Positions 59,240 through 64,000 of a stretch of DNA of 64,000 bases are shown here, piece after piece. The number at the start of each line of letters is the position of its first letter. Position 1 is the first letter of the stretch. Origin of the DNA: Hanleya hanleyi (taxonomy: Eukaryota; Mollusca; Polyplacophora; Lepidopleurida; Hanleyidae); the NCBI GenBank assembly GCA_036873755.1, contig JAVTVY010020482.1, forward strand, positions 1 through 64,000. The letters run 5' to 3'. The translations under genes were made by a program, and so were the position numbers. The notes below the pieces were generated by a model. The model searched no databases, was not told where the DNA came from, and saw only the letters and a list, made by a program, of their open reading frames with translations.

Positions 59240-60400
59240 TATCGGTATCTGATCAGCGTGACGTCAGATATCGGTAACAGATTGATCACTGCTAACAGAT
59301 CGATATAATAGTCGATTGTGTATGAATCAGTGTACCGCCTTCCTCTATTCTATTCTATATTTTAATTCATGCATTGTATATATGGGCGGAAACTGCAAGT
59401 GAGAAAAGAGAGGCACCGGCATCAATTAAGTTAGCTGCAATTTTTTCTGGTTACGAAGCGAATGAATATGTGTCGATGTCTGAGTTTCATTTTAATATTA
59501 TAACGTTAGGCAATAATGTTAAACTTTGATTCTTGAGACAAATGATATTAAGAAAGAGATCTTAATTATATTTTGAAGATCCCGATGAATTATATCATGT
59601 GGCCAACACCAAATTTAAGAAAAATCAAAAGGGATTACTTTTCATGAAATACTGAGATTTATCCATGTGCCCTCCAGAGAAGACACTCGGTGTAATATAG
59701 ATATATAGTGAACACACTCGGACATCAAACCACAATAAGCATCGGTGTAGTTTTTCAGGAACAGTTCATGCTGTGATTAATGGACTATCTTCATTGAAGT
59801 CTAGCTTTATGACATTACAATACAAACGACTTTGAAGAAGCAAACGTTTCGCAGTAAATTCAGATAAACCGAAATCGCATTCCACACTCCAAGACTGGAA
59901 AGACTTTTCTTGAGAAGAAATCATGATATGGATATGTCGCGTTTATGAGAGCAAAAAACCAAACTGGTTAAAATGCATGAACTCGTGAGTGAAGCATAAA
60001 TGACCGGGGACGGTATACATCAGGTTATAGTTCAAGTATACAGTCGTTTTAAGTCCTCATGTATTACTGATATCCTACATAATAAAGAATAATGCTATGA
60101 AAACCATGGTTATCACTTCATTTCTGTAACTGGGGTGTCGCGTGCTTTAGCGACGGGGTGTCAGATTCCGGTAACATATTGAACAGTGACTGAAAGGTGA
60201 TCACCCCAATCAATCTGTGTCAAATATATGAGTTCACCGCCTCACCTAAAATGACTGACGGGATCGGAGGGACAATGCTACCCTGTGATCGGGGGCGGGA
60301 CGCTAGTCTATATGATAATGTCAACAGATGAGCAGACATGTATACCATAACAGAATTGTTTACCTGATGCATGCAATAATCAGTCCGGATTTTGGTTATT
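59240..60400 (+). repeat. Array copy 8 (3' truncated), right edge of the array
   Basis: The CRE is at 59259-59266. The copy follows the unit for about 1.16 kb and stops just before the tRNA-like hairpin, at the TCCGGATTTT landmark. Beyond it lies non-repeated sequence. Confidence 0.7.
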
Positions 60401-61567
60401 GCCCAGTACAATAATTGCAATAATATTTCATTTAATTCCCCATTTCCCAGGGACTACGGCTGCTTATTACATGCCGTATGACGCCTGCATTTGATCAAAC
60501 ATCCAATAAAAGATAATCCATAAAGTATGTTTGATCATCAAGCTGTAATTAGACTAAAAAACATTGACAGTCTGTCCCCTGTTTGAGGAATCGCAACTGA
60601 TTATCGCTATGATTTATCTTACCCACTTGCAATCTAGGTAAACTAAGATCGTAAATCAGGGGAATACCATCTAGGCGTAAAAATAGTCCTCTTTCAGACA
60701 AAAATTCGGATTTAATTCCCCGCCATCCTCCTGCTCTGTTACACGATGGATAATCAAAACGTGGTGTTTATAAATCCTCCAATAGAAGTATAACATATTT
60801 ATTTGCATATTGACGCCACAAGAACCAAAAAGGCAATACGAAAAGAATACATATTAAGCATGATCAATATACAATTAAATAACATGATTAGAGGCCCTAA
60901 AGGCGCACTAATCTATAGACATGAACAAAAAACTATCAAATGCTATTCGATATAGACTATGATGGTACAATACATTATATATACTAGGCTGCACGTACGC
61001 TTTAATACTCGTTTTGATTTCCCATCGTGTCAATGCACAGGAGTATGGTGGTGAATTAAATTCGCGATTTTCGCAGATATTTAGTTAATAGGCAAAAGCA
61101 TCCCAGGAAGGGCACTTAGCTAAAAGGATGTGCGCAATGGCAGCATGTTAGCTATGAAACTTAGCTTGGATTAGAGTTTGACCTATGCTAAGGGTTAGTG
61201 TGATCACTTAGCAAACACTTCCGATTATTAGCCGTGTAGATATGGTAAAGAAATTTCTCCAATGTTCTTTTACATTTGTTTTTACTAGCTCACATTATAT
61301 TTTATCTATATATTCTGGCAAATGTATGGTAATATATATTAAAATGATAACGTTTTGTTCTTTAGACTGTTATAAATGGAACAAGTGTTGAATTAAACAT
61401 AAATAACGCCCTGGAATATATGTCTGACTTAAACACCTATTCATGACAGTTTAAGCTGGTACCTGTACAAAGTATGTTGCAGATAGTTTATAATTTCATG
61501 TACAGAATGTTTATTGCATTTTCTGTAAATATTTTGTTAATAATATGTTTCTAAAGAAGTAAAAAAT
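60401..61567. other. 1.17 kb between array and goosecoid region, nothing recognised
   Basis: AT-rich, no ORF of note, no tandem repeat and no match to the array unit that I can see. It may hold regulatory sequence of goosecoid, but nothing specific supports this. Confidence 0.4.
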
Positions 61568-61757
61568 GTCTGCAAGTATCTGGTGTTACTGGTATTATTG
61601 CAGCATTCAGTGAGAATGATCTATCATCAGTCAGTGTGTAACAGCGGTTTGTGTTTTTGTTTATATAAAAGTGAACGATAAACAAACGAATAATACCGTA
61701 GCTGATGAAGTTACATATCTCGGTTTGGAACACGCATCTGTTTGTTCATTCCCGCCT
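61568..61757 (+). repeat. Remnant of the array unit upstream of goosecoid
   Basis: About 190 bases match the unit block seen at 16.7-16.85, 26.4-26.6 and 48.35-48.5 kb (ATCAGTCAGTGTGTAAC, GTGAACGATAAACAAACGAA, GATGAAGTTACATATC) with many changes. It is separate from the main array and ends about 240 bp before the TATA box. Confidence 0.7.
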
Positions 61758-62000
61758 ATCAGCGGCTATCTCTCAGCGCCGGTCTCCCAAGAGCCAAAAC
61801 ATAAACCCCTTTAAGTTTTGTTTTCGCATCGAAGCTGTTACACAGCCGAGGCAGTCCTGGCCACGCCCCATACTCAGCCGCATAATCGGTCTAGCTAATC
61901 TCCCATTGGTCCGTCATAATGACGACAGATTGATCATTTGGAATTCTAGTGTTTCGACCCCCTCTGTGGATCAGTGAAGCGGTCTGATTCAGATTTTTTC

Positions 62001-62007
62001 TATATAA
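62001..62007 (+). promoter_or_regulatory. gsc: TATA box of goosecoid
   Basis: TATATAA, 315 bases before the start codon, would place the transcription start near 62030. This leaves a 5' UTR of about 285 bases. No other TATA-like sequence lies closer. Inference from position only. Confidence 0.5.
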
Positions 62008-62315
62008 GGAAGGTTTACCAACGGATCATCATTATCAACGGCCACATCGCCCTAAAGACTAGATCTTGCGATATCCAGTTCGATTTTTACACTTTTCAGC
62101 TACCGGTATCGATACCTTTCGTAAATGACTTCCTGGGATATTGTCGACTTAATTATCAGGATTATTCTCACAGTTTAACAAACCTACAGTGTGAATACTA
62201 ATACATCCTGAAGTGAGAGTTGATACTAAACTTTCGGGTTGTTTTGTGAGGAAATTTAAAAAACAAAAATACTTACCTTCCAAGCTTTAGAAAGCAACAC
62301 AAGGTAAAAGATAAG

Positions 62316-62784
62316 ATGAATCCCGGAGGAAAGTTTCCGAATGAGAGAATGACCCGACCATCGATGTCTAGTCTCCGTCCCAGAGCCGATGAACGATCAG
62401 GATCGGAGGATGAGATGGATGAGGCTTCATTGTCGGGGTATCCTAATCCTGGATTAGCTGGTATCAGAAACACATTTCTAAATCCTTGGTATGGACTAAC
62501 ACATTTTCCCTACTACGTGCGTTATCCAGATGGAATGAAAATGTCCCCATCCCGGGCCGATGCACTGCCATTTTACCCCTCGTCGCTGTCCAGTTCTCCG
62601 TCGCCACCATCTACACCCTCATCTAGTTCCCGGCGTTCACCCTCTGCCACATCCTTTACACCATCTCCGTTCTCCATTGAAAGTATTCTTGCGCCAAGAC
62701 CACAATTGTTCCACCCGGCCACGGCTACTTCTCCGTTCCTTTCCTATGCTGCAATGTCCCATCATGGCCATCCTGCTTTCAGGG
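62316..62784 (+). CDS. gsc: Goosecoid homeobox gene, exon 1
   Basis: Goosecoid is a paired-class homeodomain repressor of early axis and foregut patterning. Exon 1 starts at ATG 62316 and encodes 156 codons plus one base. It contains an acidic SEDEMDE stretch (30-36), a Ser/Pro-rich region (87-118) and FSIESILAPRP (119-129), the eh1-type Groucho-binding motif seen near this position in goosecoid proteins. The donor is AGGG|GTAAGT at 62784/62785; the open frame running on to 62849 is intron. Phase 1 joins exactly to exon 2. Identification rests on eh1 plus homeodomain. Confidence 0.9.
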
Positions 62785-63479
62785 GTAAGTCGAATGATCC
62801 TTTATCCTTTTCGAGTGTATTTTTTTCGCTTCATTACAAAACCGATTGATCACATCTTTATTTTGTGAAAAGATTTCGAAAGAAACTGCTTTTACCAGTT
62901 TCCAGATACATCCAAACAATTTTAAGGACTATACACTGTTTTAGGGATTCGACAAATTGGCCTGGTTGACCGTTCCCTTTGAAAACCAGCTAACTTGGAA
63001 ATTAGATACAGCAAATCTTACAGCAATTCGTAAATACTCGACTGTGTCATTTACTGTTGTATCACATGGATAGAGAGAGGCTATTACCACGGTCAGCATT
63101 CATACAGCTTCCCAATCGGTTCTTGGCATTTAAACCCATGGAAACCTTTAAACACAGCGAACTGTTCCTTAACACGTTGTTAATTTGACATCTGGGCACG
63201 TCTTACAAGCGCCGTTGTTTAATCGATTAGGCGAAAGAACAAGATAACTTTTAGGAAATGATATTCTTATTGAATTAGATTATCTAAATTCTGAGGAAAT
63301 GAATTGCATATTTCAGCCTAAAATGTATTACATCGTTTCTTGTAAACAATGTACGTGGAGGTGAAGGCTTTAGCGAGAAAGCGTGAATGTATGAGAGTAA
63401 ATAAAATTTAAGCGATTTGAAAATATATAACTGAAGCACATTAATATTAATTGCAACTTTCCTTTCTCTCGATTTACAG
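62785..63479 (+). other. gsc: Goosecoid intron 1
   Basis: A 695-base intron with GTAAGT donor and a pyrimidine-rich CTTTCTCTCGATTTACAG acceptor. AT-rich, no repeats or genes recognised. Confidence 0.85.
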
Positions 63480-63682
63480 CATGGTATCCTCCATTCCCTG
63501 GCTTCAACTATCCTCTGGATTTGGCATTAGGGGCACAGAAACGAAAACGCCGACACCGAACTATTTTCACTGAGGAACAACTGGACGTTTTAGAGGCGAC
63601 ATTTCACGATACACACTATCCGGATGTTCTACTTCGGGAAGAAATTGCAGCTAAAGTCGATTTGGCAGAGGAGAGAGTCGAG
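63480..63682 (+). CDS. gsc: Goosecoid homeobox gene, exon 2 (homeodomain residues 1-46)
   Basis: The 203-base exon completes the split codon and encodes residues 157-224. Pre-homeodomain AWYPPFPGF is followed by the homeodomain from Lys179: [13 protein letters not shown] (1-13), [12 protein letters not shown] and EERVE (42-46). The match to goosecoid is close over the whole stretch. The donor GAG|GTGAGA at 63682/63683 puts the intron between homeodomain residues 46 and 47, the classic paired-class position. Helix 3 with the specificity residue Lys50 lies in exon 3, outside the window. The frame read on to 63781 is intron sequence. Confidence 0.93.
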
Positions 63683-64000
63683 GTGAGAACATTATTCACA
63701 AAATTTCAAGAATTTTCAGTCACACATTATATTAATAAATATCAGGAAAACTTCACTGCGAGAGCATGGATAGAAAAATAAAGTCCCAGAGTCCCCACGC
63801 ACCTGTGGACATATTGTTCAAAATTTAACCGTAACGCGACTAAACCCCATTGTTTGACCGCGGCGTTGGGAAGACATAATGCATCGACGTTCAATAGGGG
63901 TGTAATGTGGAACAAACACACTGTAACTCTAAACTTATTTATCCCTTTAGCTGCATATATTATATTGTATGCTCTATTAAGGACTGCCGTTTTAACTATC
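63683..64000 (+). other. gsc: Goosecoid intron 2 (start)
   Basis: GTGAGA donor; no exon encoding the WFxNRR helix is found before the window end. Nothing else recognised. Confidence 0.8.

Larger units (their letters stand above)
6501..60400 (+). repeat. Macrosatellite-like array, ~5.2 kb unit, head to tail, about seven copies plus partials
   Basis: The same ordered series of sequence blocks recurs in one orientation across 54 kb. Landmark blocks in order are: the CRE block (7.3, 17.9, 30.5, 37.5, 49.5, 59.2 kb); a tRNA-like hairpin (8.6, 19.1, 31.7, 45.5, 50.7); SINE modules (9.1, 19.5, 32.1, 46.0, 51.2); the block with CCATAATGTCACGTGG (14.8, 19.8, 51.4; variants 32.4, 46.2); the block with GGGATTGTGATTGG (15.4, 20.4, 33.0, 46.9, 52.3); the block with CGCGTGCTTTCG (16.6, 26.4, 28.6, 35.7, 55.2); and the block with TTGGCAATGGACAAC (17.7, 30.3, 36.8, 49.3, 59.1). 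Removing insertions, start-to-start distance is about 5.2-5.3 kb. I see no ORF above about 100 codons shared by the copies, so the unit appears non-coding. Satellite, or tandem amplification of an unknown non-autonomous element, are both possible. Confidence 0.82.

Noticed and set aside
62785..62849. Extension of goosecoid exon 1 to the stop at 62849
   Set aside because: A strong GTAAGT donor at 62785 in the right phase joins exactly to exon 2, and the extension is unlike goosecoid.
63683..63784. Extension of goosecoid exon 2 to the stop near 63781
   Set aside because: The homeodomain motif breaks off after residue 46 at a GTGAGA donor; the following frame lacks the WFxNRR helix.

Overview
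The window looks like nuclear DNA of a marine invertebrate, most likely a lophotrochozoan such as a mollusc, but this is inference from repeat style and not a species identification. Supporting signs are a spliced homeobox gene (goosecoid) at the right edge, tRNA-derived SINE modules, LINE, Gypsy, Mutator-like, mariner-like, Crypton-like and Helentron-like elements, and a Polinton/adintovirus-like integrated element at the left edge. There is no bacterial operon structure.

Region 1 (1-6.5 kb) is the end of a Polinton/Maverick- or adintovirus-like element. On the + strand lies a capsid-type reading frame, cut by a 93-96 bp insertion that carries stops. It continues in the same frame and runs without a stop into an adenain-like cysteine protease. 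Convergent to it on the - strand is a protein-primed family B DNA polymerase that is whole except for one in-frame TAG. A well-folding tRNA-Leu(UAA) gene with its own Pol III terminator sits between the two. Behind the polymerase start are a (CAGG)n tract, a 15-copy 26-27 bp minisatellite whose monomer carries a YY1-like core, and a short cluster with CRE and NRF1 sites.

Region 2 (6.5-60.4 kb) is one large head-to-tail array. A unit of about 5.2 kb, with no conserved long ORF, recurs about seven times plus partial copies. Each unit holds two tRNA-like SINE modules, a tRNA-like inverted repeat and usually a perfect CRE palindrome, and is itself an old degenerate dimer. Almost every unit is broken by different insertions: mariner-type MITEs (TA duplications), a 4.9 kb Gypsy element with 5-bp target duplications and a nested LINE fragment, a 3.3 kb hairpin-ended element with a broken tyrosine recombinase, Mutator-like MITEs with 9-bp duplications, a 3.3 kb insert flanked by 36-bp repeats, a 3.45 kb Helentron-like insert dense in nuclear-receptor half-sites, a LINE tail, and an element with about 400 bp CpG-rich terminal inverted repeats. 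Units 2 and 4 share the same Mutator-like and mariner-like insertions at the same sites, so the array has been reshuffled by unequal exchange after those insertions.

Region 3 (60.4-64 kb) is about 1.2 kb of sequence without recognised features, a 190 bp remnant of the array unit, then a TATA box, goosecoid exon 1 (with the Groucho-binding eh1 motif), an intron, exon 2 (homeodomain residues 1-46) and the start of a second intron. The final exon lies beyond the window.
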